A DNA stretch of 64,000 nucleotides from Engraulis encrasicolus (lineage: Eukaryota; Chordata; Actinopteri; Clupeiformes; Engraulidae): contig NC_085858.1 of NCBI RefSeq assembly GCF_034702125.1, forward strand, positions 56,233,779 to 56,297,778. Reading direction: 5' to 3'. Below are positions 36,001 through 47,500 of this stretch, piece after piece; the stretch's first letter is position 1, and each line of letters opens with the position of its first letter. The notes beneath the pieces are model-generated. The model did no database searches. It was not told where the DNA came from and worked only from the letters and a program-made list of their open reading frames with translations. Position numbers and translations under genes: made by a program.

Positions 36001-38251
36001 TAACACGCTCACATGCATGCAATATAAGATTTTGGTGAAATCTAAAGCCAGATATTTGCAGACGTTTACTCAAACAACACAACACCTAATGTCCGCTGAT
36101 CAACATATTAGTGTTCGTCAGCGTGACCTTTTTTTGGTGGTGACATTTGTTTTGGCCATGCTGTGTATCAGCACGCTAGACAACTTACAAGAAGAAAAGA
36201 CAACAATAAAGATGCAATAAGTATCTTTTTTAACTGCTGCTGCTGTGTGCGTCTGTGCTTGTACGTGTGTGGGTGCATGATTTTGCATACTTTCACTTCT
36301 GTATTACTCTTTACATACACCGCCTTCCCTCTGAGTCATGGCAGCAACATGACAGTTTTGATGCCCTTATTTTGCAGCTTGTTATTTTGTCTTTTAGTGT
36401 CATTGTAGCTGTTAACTGCACAATGCCAATGAAAGTAGGCCAAAATTAGTCAAATCTGTTCTTTGTCCAGGGCCTCAGATTTCCTAAAACCGCCACTGTG
36501 GGAAACCCTGTATTGATCCAGGCATAACTCTCACATCTAATCTCATTAGGTGGCACAGCGGGCGATGAAGCTGCCGGCGACGGGCGAGGGCCTGGCGTTC
36601 TACCACTTTGAGGGCATCCACAGCGCCAAGGCCTTCAAACAGCTGTACCGCAGCCGCATGAACGAGCTGGAGCTCGACGCCACCACCAAGGACAAGATCA
36701 TACAAGAGGCCGTCCACGCCTTCCACTTCAACATCGAGGTGCGTAGGAGGGACTCCTCTTTGTAGAAATGCCGTCGTATATGTCACAATATTATGTAAGG
36801 CTGTTATATGCAGTAAGGACCGATCATACAGCAGGCTGTGCACGCCTTCCACTTCAACATTGGGGTGCGTTGGAGTGATCTTTCACTGTTGCTTTTACTT
36901 CACATTGGTAAGCGGTTAAGCTGTCTGCCTGAGTGAGTCTGAGAGTGCTCACAGTGTTTGCATTGGGCATGTGGAGGCTGTCCTGTGAGCCTCAGCTTGG
37001 ACTGAAGGTGTTCTCAACTCGAAGCAAAAAAGAATGAATTTCCAGCCAATGATATCTCTTTGGGGTTGTTCCCCGTTTTTTTGCAAAATTGAAGTTTAAT
37101 ACAAAAACTTTAAAGCGTTAAAAGTGCTGGTGTGGCATTTTTGGCTGGTCAAACACGGCAACGGTAAGAACCGTGCGTCCAAGCCTCATCTACCCACTGA
37201 TTGTGGGTACTTGTAATTATAGGCCAACCTATCCTATCAGCCGCTACGTGACCTACAATAAAAGTATAAATATACTATATATAAGTGCTCCCCCATGTGG
37301 CTAAGTCTAAAACTATGCTAAAACCTACCTATAGGTGAGAATAAAATGGATCCTACAGGGCATTTTATGCAAACTGCAAGGGTTGTGTGCAAGGGCCCCT
37401 AATTCTGGGCCCCCCCATCTCCGGGCCTGGGACAACTGACCTGTTTGTCCCACCCTGTAGGCTTAGCTGTGTGATTTGGTGGCCTTTCTGTACCTGAAAC
37501 CCAAACTTGTATAACATGGCTGCAAATACTTTTGAAAGAATAGGCTGAGGATAACAAAGCTTCTGACAGATTGTAGGACATGCTGGTATTTTTATTTATT
37601 TTTTTGAAACATGTTCTTCGTCCTCTGCATAGGTGTTTGAGGAGCTGGAAGAGATTGGGAAGACATTGAAGGATGAAGTGTTGGATGCTGGTATGGGAGT
37701 TCATGGAAATATGGATGGGGACATCAACAAATGCCCCTACTATGCTGCTCAAATGGGTGAGTATTGGTCAATGTGCACACAATACACAAAGTATGTTGGT
37801 AAAATGCTGAAACACAGATGATCAGTGAGCCTGTAAGACAGAGCGTGTTCAGCACATCATTCAGCCAGATTACCTAATAATGAATGAATACAATGAATAC
37901 AACATTTTGACCCTTCGCTGTTATTGACTTATTGAAAGTATTGTTCTGTAGTAGATTGATATTGTTACATGTAAAGTGCAGAACAAATAAATGTTATAAT
38001 TTATGATTGGACAGGTTGAAGGTCACTTGACAGTAACGGCATTATCAATGATGCATGAATGCATTTTGCTCAGAATAAACAGGCTAGTTGAGTTCTGAAT
38101 TGTAATCTTTTTTATTCCTGCAGCGGCCAAAGGTGGATCAGCAGCCATGTGTCAGATGGCCATGCTGGTCCTCCGGCACCCCACTGGTCAGGTGCTGCTG
38201 GCAGCCTGGGTGGCCGCCATGGCCGGATTGGCTGCCTGGTACCTCATGTGA
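33042..38251 (+). CDS. hmox2: Haem oxygenase 2, complete
   Basis: Coding exons 33042-33106, 33713-33830, 35021-35323, 36550-36738, 37633-37756 and 38124-38251 (927 nt, 308 aa; human about 316). The enzyme cleaves haem to biliverdin, CO and iron at the ER membrane with cytochrome P450 reductase. Visible features are an acidic N-terminus, the proximal haem ligand in KDVHDKAEN (His38), the haem oxygenase signature [12 protein letters not shown] (residues 147-158, Asp153), and a hydrophobic C-terminal tail anchor (about 288-307). HMOX2 is preferred over HMOX1 because of the DLSELL...AHD/HDKAEN region and the KCPYYAA motif near the C-terminus. Of the three Cys-Pro haem regulatory motifs of mammalian HO-2, only the one at Cys259 keeps the Pro. 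The exon 3 acceptor is preceded by about 280 bp of pyrimidines. The exon 4 end is duplicated in the next intron. Confidence 0.93.
33187..33465. mobile_element. MITE in hmox2 intron 1
   Basis: tttatatgcagttcagtatc on the left and its inverse gatactgaactgcatataaa on the right bound about 275 bp. CACTCAAT flanks both edges approximately. No frame inside. Confidence 0.65.
34200..34345 (+). mobile_element. Retroelement tail fragment
   Basis: tcaagtcggctttattgtca, ttcttcatatgcacacagg and caaggaaattgatact form a phrase common at the 3' end of fish non-LTR elements. Family not determined. Confidence 0.4.
34736..35020 (+). repeat. Pyrimidine-only (TCC/TTC)n tract before hmox2 exon 3
   Basis: About 285 bp almost entirely of C and T, with only scattered A or G, running straight into the acceptor (ctcctcag/CTGGGG). 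It acts as an extreme polypyrimidine tract and has purine-pyrimidine strand asymmetry suited to triplex formation. Confidence 0.9.
36813..36870 (+). repeat. Duplicate of hmox2 exon 4 end and donor
   Basis: From aaggac to gtgcgt it copies 36688-36744, the last about 50 bases of exon 4 plus the donor. It is preceded by ttatatgcag, a possible acceptor. One base is missing relative to the source (gaccgatc for gacaagatc), so it would be out of frame if spliced as an exon. Confidence 0.85.
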
Positions 38252-40480
38252 TGCCACGATGCCCAATAGCGATGCTGCAATGGGAGAGTAAGGAAGTGTT
38301 TTTCAATGAGGAAGGAAAGGAGGGAGGGAGTGTTGGAAGAGAAGGGCCAGGCAGCTCTGCTAATGTAACTAAACACCTCCCGTATCTGGACGACGTCCTC
38401 ATTCTCCTCCTGTTCCCCTGTATGTGGACGATGTCATCCTCTCTCTTCCACCCCATGTTGCACCCTCCTCTTCCTCATAATCTCCCATCCCCAACATGAG
38501 CGCCGTCCTGTGAACTCTCTCCACTCGTATTAACAGACTGTGTTACCGTCCAGTCCGCTGACATCATCAAAAATGGCCATGCGTTTGAGCCCCCCGTTCT
38601 AGCTGCTCCTTCTGACACTAGTCCAGCTGGTCAGGTGTGAATGGAGGGTTAAAATGGCTCGCAGGAGAAACATTATGCTGAACCCCATGGATGGGTTAAA
38701 GGGATACTTGAATTCCAAAAAAAAATGCAGGGGTAAATGGATTTAGAATAGGATGAGGGTAACACTCCGTGATCTGTGCGTAGCATGGTATTTGCAGTGA
38801 AGTGAGATGTAAGAAGTATGCTGATGACCACTGGCTGTTGTTGAAGGGAAAGGCCAGGGCAGAAGTTTTTTTTTTTTCCCCTCAGAAATCTTGTTAACGT
38901 GTACTCGTGTAAAAATACAACTGATCACATCTTTGAAATGAAAGATGAAATATTTAAATCCACCCCCTCTCTGGGTTTCCTGGATTGGTGTTCTCCGTTC
39001 CCTGACCAGAAAGTCTATTTGGGTTAAAGTGTAGTGGTGGCCATTTATAACAAAAGTATTTTTTAGAATAACTGAGGCAATAGTAGTGTTCCTTAAGTTA
39101 AATAACTTGTTTAGTTTTTTTAACCATTGGTCTAATGATGATGCTTCATACAAGGGTAATACAACAAATTCTGCATTGCTTGCCATTTTAAGCACTTCAA
39201 AATAGAGATGTCTCATTGTATGACTTCAAGTGGTGCATATGCAACCAGAAGCCTACCATGCAGCCAGTCATGATGGGTAGAGGAACCTGCCTTTGCAGTA
39301 TTAGACAATGAATTCTCTCCACTACACACCACAACATTATCAACAATACATCTGTCAGAAACGATTCTGCCTCCCTTTTCTGCAGTTATTTTGATGCATA
39401 ATGCTGGAAGCTGCCCAGTGTAGATTGGAGCCTACTGCGTTTTTTCTGTTGTGCACAGTCACAGACTTTAATGTACTTAAACCGTTCATCTCAACCACAT
39501 GGAGTGGTTTCATTATCAGGTTTTTATTACGTTACTGTTGTTCCAGGTTTCTTTTTTCTCCCCTTCAATCCAGATTAGCCATTTGTGTTGTGATTTGTTA
39601 AGTCTGCAACTCCGGCCAAAGATTATGAATGAAGATGTTTTCTGTGGTACAGCGGTGGTGCGCACCACAGACAGAGACAGCTAGTGTATGTCTTTATTCT
39701 GCACCGATGTGTATGACATGCACCTAGGAGTATTACCCAGGGGTGTCTGGGTATTTCCCATAGGCCTCATAACACCAATTGGTATTTAGTGTGTGGGGCT
39801 TCGGCCTATGCAATAGCTCTGGTGAAATGAATACAATGGGTTTTCAAAAGTGCTTTAAATGTTGTATTTGTAATAATTGGTATCTGTATATTTGGCTTTG
39901 GATACCATTTGGATTTGGATACCATTCTTGTTTCTAAAGACTAGCACAAGTGGAAGAGTGAGCCACATCAAGGCATTCGTCATCATTGGTTCACCGCTTT
40001 TTTAATATTTACTTAGTTTTGTGTTTTGCTTATTTGAATGCAGTTAAAAGAACTTGACACCAGGAGCAGCAGATGGGAGTAAGGGAGAAAGCAACCAATC
40101 TAAAAAACATTACAGTTTATCATGACTTAGATGAATGTTTGTATTACAAGAACCATGATAGCCACAGCTTCTGAGATGTCCTTCATCCCCAAACGGTTAC
40201 CAATTACCACATTCAGTCACATTCCCCCCGTGGCTTTTAGTATATAATTTTGTTTTTGTCATAGAATTACATGTCAGATTGCAGCAAAATATATCCGACT
40301 GTAATTTGTGCCTGCTTAAGGAGAAGTTGAAGCTACAGTATAACAGTTAAGAATCTCCTGGTCCATTCAAGTTGCACCGGCGTCAGCCCAATATTTCACG
40401 CGAGAGCCTAACTCTTATATGCCAGTTTTAATGGTTGCTAACAGATAACTCCTTGTGAAATAAACTGTTGCGTGTTGAGT
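38252..40480 (+). other. hmox2: hmox2 3' untranslated region
   Basis: No frame of note follows the stop. The first AATAAA well placed for a long UTR is 40459-40464 (gaaataaactg); a shorter form could end earlier (aaataaatg near 37985 is intronic and does not count). Length is inferred, about 2.2 kb. Confidence 0.5.
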
Positions 40481-41541
40481 ATCCTTTCTCTGCTGGCTTT
40501 CTTTCTTTTATTTTCATGAGTGTTACAGATCCTGTTCATGTGCTGGGAAGACACTGATTTTGACAGTTTAGGGATTTGAAATGGTATTGGTATTCCATAT
40601 AATGTATAATATCAGACCAAAAGCATTTTTTATTTCAACATTTTATTAATATATATATACAGAGGTTGCATGGTAGGGTAGATCATTGGGATAAGAGACA
40701 TTCACCTGCATGTAAGATAACTGACAATTGACGCTCCATTTCAAACTAGTACCTCCGGTCCGCTCCTTTTGCCTTGAGCTCAAGACATAATTGATGACCA
40801 ATTTTATTCAATATCTTGCAAAAGCACTATTCAAAGGTCATTTTCTCATTTGCAATTGAGATGTTGAATGGGGGGAAAGCCCCCTCAAAAGTTGCAATGT
40901 GTAGGCTGACTGCTATCGTTTTCTCCATCTTGGCGAGGTGACACCGGGGCAAGAGGGCTCATGCAAAAGAAGAGGACAAGAGGTACTAGTTTGAGTTGGA
41001 CTGTAGATTTGTGGACGTTTCCTCTCTCACGTTTTCACAACCGTCTCAAAGTGTTTTGATGTTCTTAAACACATTTGCATAGCCAACAGGTATCAGTCAG
41101 CACGTTCTCTTCCGTACAGCGAACTTGAGGCACATCTCTTTTTAAGTGCTGCTTATTCTCCTTGATTTACATATTGCTCTTTTGAAGCATCTGTTGAAAT
41201 CTGCTTGAGTGTGCCTACTACAGTCCTTTAAAAATAGTTTCTTTTGTTCTTCCACACAAGGTTTTCCAGGCTAAGAGATTGTATTTTTCTGGAATATTAA
41301 TGTTGTCCATAAGATTCGTTGGATGAGCCTTAGATGTTAAAACGTTGGCATGACAGAGGTTATGACAGAATGCTTCATCTCACAAGGTAAGGGATTCCAG
41401 GGGGATCTTGGAGCATTCCTTCGCAGCAAGTACAGTGTGTAACTTCTGGTCAGATTTGAGATTCTCCTTGTGACATGCCAGACCTATTTATTTATTTATT
41501 TTTGTCCATGTGATGTTTTCCACTCCTTCATTTGGCAGTCC
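40465..41541 (-). other. Convergent gap and dnaja3 3' UTR
   Basis: On the minus strand AATAAA occurs at about 40646-40651 and 40629-40634, marking the likely end of dnaja3 transcripts about 170 bp from the hmox2 poly(A) site. No exon for a longer dnaja3 C-terminus was recognised. Confidence 0.5.
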
Positions 41542-44500
41542 TCAGTTACCAGTCGACCTTTTGCCTATGTAAGAATAAATAAAATGAGAAGTTATTATGG
41601 GCCACACAATCTGTATGTGATGAACAAACGTGTATTTTTTTTATTGCTTTTTTATTAGTGGGAAACACAATGCAGAACTGTCAAGTCAAACGTCAGAGGC
41701 TTAATGATCAATTATTTGGATCTTAGGAAATGGAAATGACAGGCCTACTGTTAATCTTCCTTCACTGTCTGCATCGTAATATGTTCATTGTGAAAACGGG
41801 TAAAGGTCCTGTACCTGTTGTGGTGTTTGTGACACCGTTGACTGTGCCGTCTATGTCCGACTCGTCCTCAGCATAGCTCATAATTAGGGATCTCTGTCTG
41901 TCCGTAAGTATCCTACATAGAAGTACACAAAAAACACCATGATTAGGTAATTACTATATACATGCATGATGCTGACTTTTAAAATGCAAAATTTAGTCAA
42001 AACATTTGTAATAATATGACATTATGCAATTGGTGTAAATAAAACATGCACCAGGAGAGCATCAAAGTCCTGAAGTCTGTTAATAGTGTCTAATCTACTA
42101 AGTCCTGAAGTCTGTTAATAGTGTCCAATCTACTAACGATTCACAAACCATTATGACCTTTCAGCTGTAAATGAAATACTATGAGATATGATGCCCAAAA
42201 GTAAGCCTTATTGTTTGCGGTGTTAAATTTCACTTTCCAAATTCCTTACTTGGGAATTTTCATCTTGATGTGAACATAGTGATCTCCGTAGCCGTATCCG
42301 CTGACGCGGGGGATACCTTTGCCAGAGAGGCGAATGCGCTGGTCAGCCTGAATGCCTGCAGGGATCTGCAACACCAAAGATATACTGTTACGGTAGCGAT
42401 AACTTTCATCAGATCATATAATAATAACAACATGTAGGTATTCAATCTATAAGCCTGCTAATTATTGTCGCCCTAAATTGGTAGTCTGGGATTTCTAAAT
42501 TTACATGACTGACCATCATTCATGATTAATCAAGAAATAGCACTGCTGTTTGTGAGCGACAACCTCAACGTTGTATGCTAGAAGTGCATAGGCAGGCTTA
42601 AAGCAAAGTTAAGTGCATATATCACAACCATATGTTACTAGGTCACTCATTTCTATCTTCAGTACAGTCTTCAGGACCAATTATTCGTCATTTGTACTCG
42701 ACACTGCATAGGGCTGGTACTCAGAGGCTATTGAAATTACAAGTCCAATACAAGGTGTGCAGAATTATTAGACAATCAAACCTAGGAACGCTTAAAGGGA
42801 CACTGAGTGAGATTTTTAGTTGTTTATTTCCAGAATCCATGCTGCCCATTCACTAATGTTACCTTTTTCATGAATACTTAACACCACCATCAAATTCTAA
42901 GTATTCATTATGACTGGGAAAATTGCACTTTTCATACATGAAAAGGGGGATCTTCTCCATGGTCCGCCATTTTGAATTTCCAAATATAGCCATTTTTAGC
43001 TGCAAAAATGACTGTACTTGGACCATAGTAGAAAATATTTGTTTATTACTTAGTAAACTTTCATGTTAAGATCAAATTTGGCAATAGGCAGCCCAGTTTC
43101 AATGAGCAGCATAGTTGCAGTACCTTTTTTGACCATTTCCTGCACAGTGTCCCTTTAAATCCAGTAGGTTTTCATGTTCACACATGTTGGTGTTGGAAAA
43201 TATGCATAGAACGGACAATATGGTCAAAAAACTTGTTTGCCTGATAATTCTGCACACAGTGCATAAATCAGCTTTAATTTGAAAACTGCAAGTACATGAT
43301 TTGGCAATTCTAAAGGTGCTTACGGATAGGTTGAGTGTCTCGTAGAGGCCCTGTGCGCGCACGGTGCCCCCCAGGATGGCCTGGGCCACAGTGATCAGGA
43401 CGTCAGAGTGGATGTCCGCCCCGTCACGCCGGAACACAGGACTCTTCTGGACCTGGAGAAACACAGCAGAGAGACACATGGGAATATGATGACAATGTAC
43501 TGCACAGCATCAACTGCAGCAGACACACACAAACTGGCCCATTCTCTTTCTTTAGTAAATAATATACAGTTCAATAAAAACTGACGATGGCTTCAGGCCG
43601 AAAAGCACCAGTGTATACTGGACATGGCGCATTAAACATGAGAAAAAAAATGCTGTCTTATCTGCTCTAATGTGCACTATCAAAAGTATCAGTTAACGAA
43701 TTCATAGTCTGGCCCTGCCGTGGCCAACCGGTAGGGCACTCATCTGCCATGCGGCTGACCCGGGTCCGATTCCCAGCCCGGGTCATTTGCCGACCCCTCC
43801 CCGTCTCCCCCCATTTGCTTCCTGTCCACCTACTGTATCAATAAAGTCGTAAAAAGACCACACAAAAAATCATAGTCTATGGCACATGATCTGACCCACC
43901 ACAGGTGCATTCAAAAATTATGACAGCGTGCAATAAAAACAGCAATGGTTTAAGAATTTACAGGACATGGATATCATCTTAACGGATTGATAAAGATGCT
44001 TCACATCTGGGAATGGGCTCCAATCAAAAGACCAAGTAGTCCTGGAGATGTGTCAATTGTAGAGCATGAAGAGAAAGCACTTCCACAGACATTAAGGTCT
44101 TTCAGTAACACAACTCACCCTGAATGTGATAAAGATCTCCTTCTTTCCAACTGGCATCCGAACTGTCTGCCCATCTTCAATGCCTGCACACACACAATCC
44201 CAGAATAGCAAGTTTAGTTTCCAATTTAAGTTGTATATGCATATTGGTCTTTTTAGGATCTATTCCATTTTTTTAAAGAATGCATCCCATCAATAAATAT
44301 TCTGCATAGTGCATACTAGGGGTGGAACGGTTCACAAAATTCACGGTTCGGTTCATATCACGGTATCAAGGTCACGGTTTTCGGTTCTATACGGTTCTTT
44401 TTTTAGTTCATGATAAATGGTGCACTGGGAATATTAAACCATATTTATATAACTGCAATTATAAAGTGATGAGGCGCAAGTTGAATCAGCTATCGTCAGT

Positions 44501-47500
44501 GGATGTGCGCTGTCTGAGCGTTCCAAATGCCCTCTTTCAAGTGGCTAATAGAATCAGACTTATCACTAAATATCCTACATATGGCTTATAATGTGAAAAT
44601 GGTGTGATTTTAATTGTCTCATCCTCTGATTGGTCTTATATGATAATGTGTCAATCAGAGAGACTGGATAAGCTACTCCTAGAATCTCTGTTTTACATAT
44701 TTTTCTGGGCAGTACATGAATTGCGGTTTGCCACGGACTGCATTTCACGGTTCGGTATGGTGTGTGAATTGTACGGTTTCGGTTTTCGGTGCGGTTTGTA
44801 CCATCCCTAGTGCATACCTATCCATGAATAAGTTACATAAAGTGTGAAGCCAAAAAAAGACATGAGCCCAATCCCCTTAACGACACTTTCTGTATATTGG
44901 GTTGCAGTGACTGATTATGTATTTTTTCACCCTACTGCATCGTACACCAGGACCAATAAAATAATGATCTTGCTTGCTTAAAGGAAGAGTAGGCTAGGAC
45001 TAATGTGTAGAGTTGTGGTCCAACCTGCGGGTACAGGCACCATGACGGTGCGTTTCTGTTTGGTCTGGCCGGTCCCCTGGCACGACCGGCAGGGGTCGGA
45101 GATGACGGTTCCCCGCCCCCCACAGCGCCGGCACGTGGAGCGCATCACAAACGGCCCCGTGTTCACCGTTTCCTGAAGACATATTACAATATGTATTTAG
45201 CATCACAAACAGCCCTGTGTTGACCATTTCTTAAAGAAATATATTGCATTTAGCATCATAAACCACCCTGTGTTCACCGTTTCCTAAATAAATATTGTAT
45301 TGTATTTAACGTCACATATGGCCCTGTAACGGCCCCACGTTGACAGTTTCCTGTAGAAATATTACTTTATTTCATATGTAGCATCACAAACGGCCCCTTG
45401 TTCACTATTTGCTATAGAAATATTTTATATAATTTTTAGCATCACAAATAGCCGCATGTTCTGACCTGACATTTGGCAAGTTTTTCAACTGCAATTCATC
45501 AGAGTTTGGTGCCCCATGCCACCTACCATGCCAGAGCCTCCGCAGTTGTGGCAGTGCTGCGCCTGGCTGCCCGGCTCACTGCCCTTGCCGTCACAGCGCT
45601 GACAGGAGGCGTCTATGGCCACGTTGATCTCCTTGTTCACGCCCTTGGCAGCCTGGGTGAACGTTAGCTCCATCACATACTGGGGGAGAAGACCAAGATC
45701 ATAGTTAGTATAGCACTGGGATGTCTTTGCAACTGGTGACTGGATGTGAGGTATTAAATATAATTATTATACTAGTGTATGCATCTCAGTGGATTATATG
45801 TGTGGGATTTACTATTTAATATCATTATGTATATGCTTTGGGCACTTTGTTGAACTGGCCAATACAGTCCATGTCAGCTATAGGCCTATATACACACAAG
45901 TTACACATATAATTTGAAATTGCAGTGCAGTGCTTCCTAGGCCTACAGCCCATTGTATACTTAATGTACAAACACGTAGACATAGCACCAACTTAGCATA
46001 GTAACATAGTTCAACTCAATCCCTACCGTCTTACCAGACCAGTATTTACTGTACCATAACATTTGCCTCCATTACATTAGGCGTTAAATTCCAAATTGAC
46101 CAATTCTTATTCATTAAAATGAAGGATTTTAAACTTTTTCCACTTAGATCAGCGTACCTCGGATCATTAACACTACCACCATCAACAAGTAGCCAACTGT
46201 TTGGGCGATAGTCACAAGCCAAATACTGAAGTTCTCATGTCCTTTCCGAAGAACACCTGATTCTTTCCTCTTCTTCCATATTGACAAAATTTAAACCCAA
46301 ATAATAAATAATTCCACTTTGAAAAGATCATATGATCCCTTAAAAATTCGGAATTCGACTCTACACAGAATACAGTGGGTGGTTTATTCCGTTTTCAATT
46401 CCGAATGACTTTCCTCCTCCATTGTCGTGTTGACAGCTTATTTTGCTTTAAAACAATCACTGTCGTTCCATGCATGCTCATTGCTAAGTGATGACAAGAG
46501 GCAACGACACAGACCCAGCTTGTGCATTCATCGTTTCAAGCAAAGTGCTTTCTGATCCCCAAACGTTAATCAGAATGAAATAAAATTAAGTGACCTATTT
46601 CCGATTTCTTTTTTCGGAATTAAAGACACAATGTAATCACAGCAATTGTGTGACTGACCTCTTGTGGCCGGTCGAAGATGTTGTTGTCCCCAAAGATGTC
46701 CCCAAACCCTCGCGCTCCCCCGGAGAACTCCCCGAAGATCTTCCTGAAGAGCTCCTCAGGGTCCATGGTGGTGCCGCCACCCCCCCTCCAGTACTGCTGC
46801 TGTCCCCCTCCCGCCTGGCTGGCGTCGAACCCGGCAGCCCCGTAGGTGTCATACTGCTTCCTCTTGCCCTCGTCACTCAGGACCTGCAGTGCAAACACAC
46901 AGAGCAAAAATCATTAGTGAGTGAGTGAGTGAGGTTAGCTTTATTACCTCCACCAAGGAGGTTGTGTGATTGTGTGATTGTGTGTATGTTTGCGGTACAT
47001 GTGTTTCTGTCCACCAGAGGGCGGAGGTTAGCTCTCCGAGACCTTTTCTAGTTTTTACTGTGGTCCTGTCATCACTCAAGACCTGCAGTGCACACACAGG
47101 GAGCAACAATCATTACAAATTTGATAGCGTGAGAGCAAAGTTACAAGTATAGTGGGGCTAGACTTGATTTCACTTGTAGTCCCCTTGTCAATCTAGAGCT
47201 GCATACCAATCTCAGATATCCTACAACAAAAGTCCAACTCACCAATGTTAACATCAACAAAAACACAAGCTTTGTCTTTGCATGGTCTTGGAAAGATAGC
47301 CAGGCTGCAGCCACCTAGTGCCTCTGCTCAATTCGGTTTTGATAGCAACTGTCTGACTGACTATGAAGTGATAAAAAAACAACTGATGCATTAGGCTAAT
47401 GGAATGGATAATCTTAGTCACACACAAATACTCAAATGTACCATCACTGATTACGGACACTGACTCATAATGCTGTTCACTCAAAAAAATGTAATGTCAC

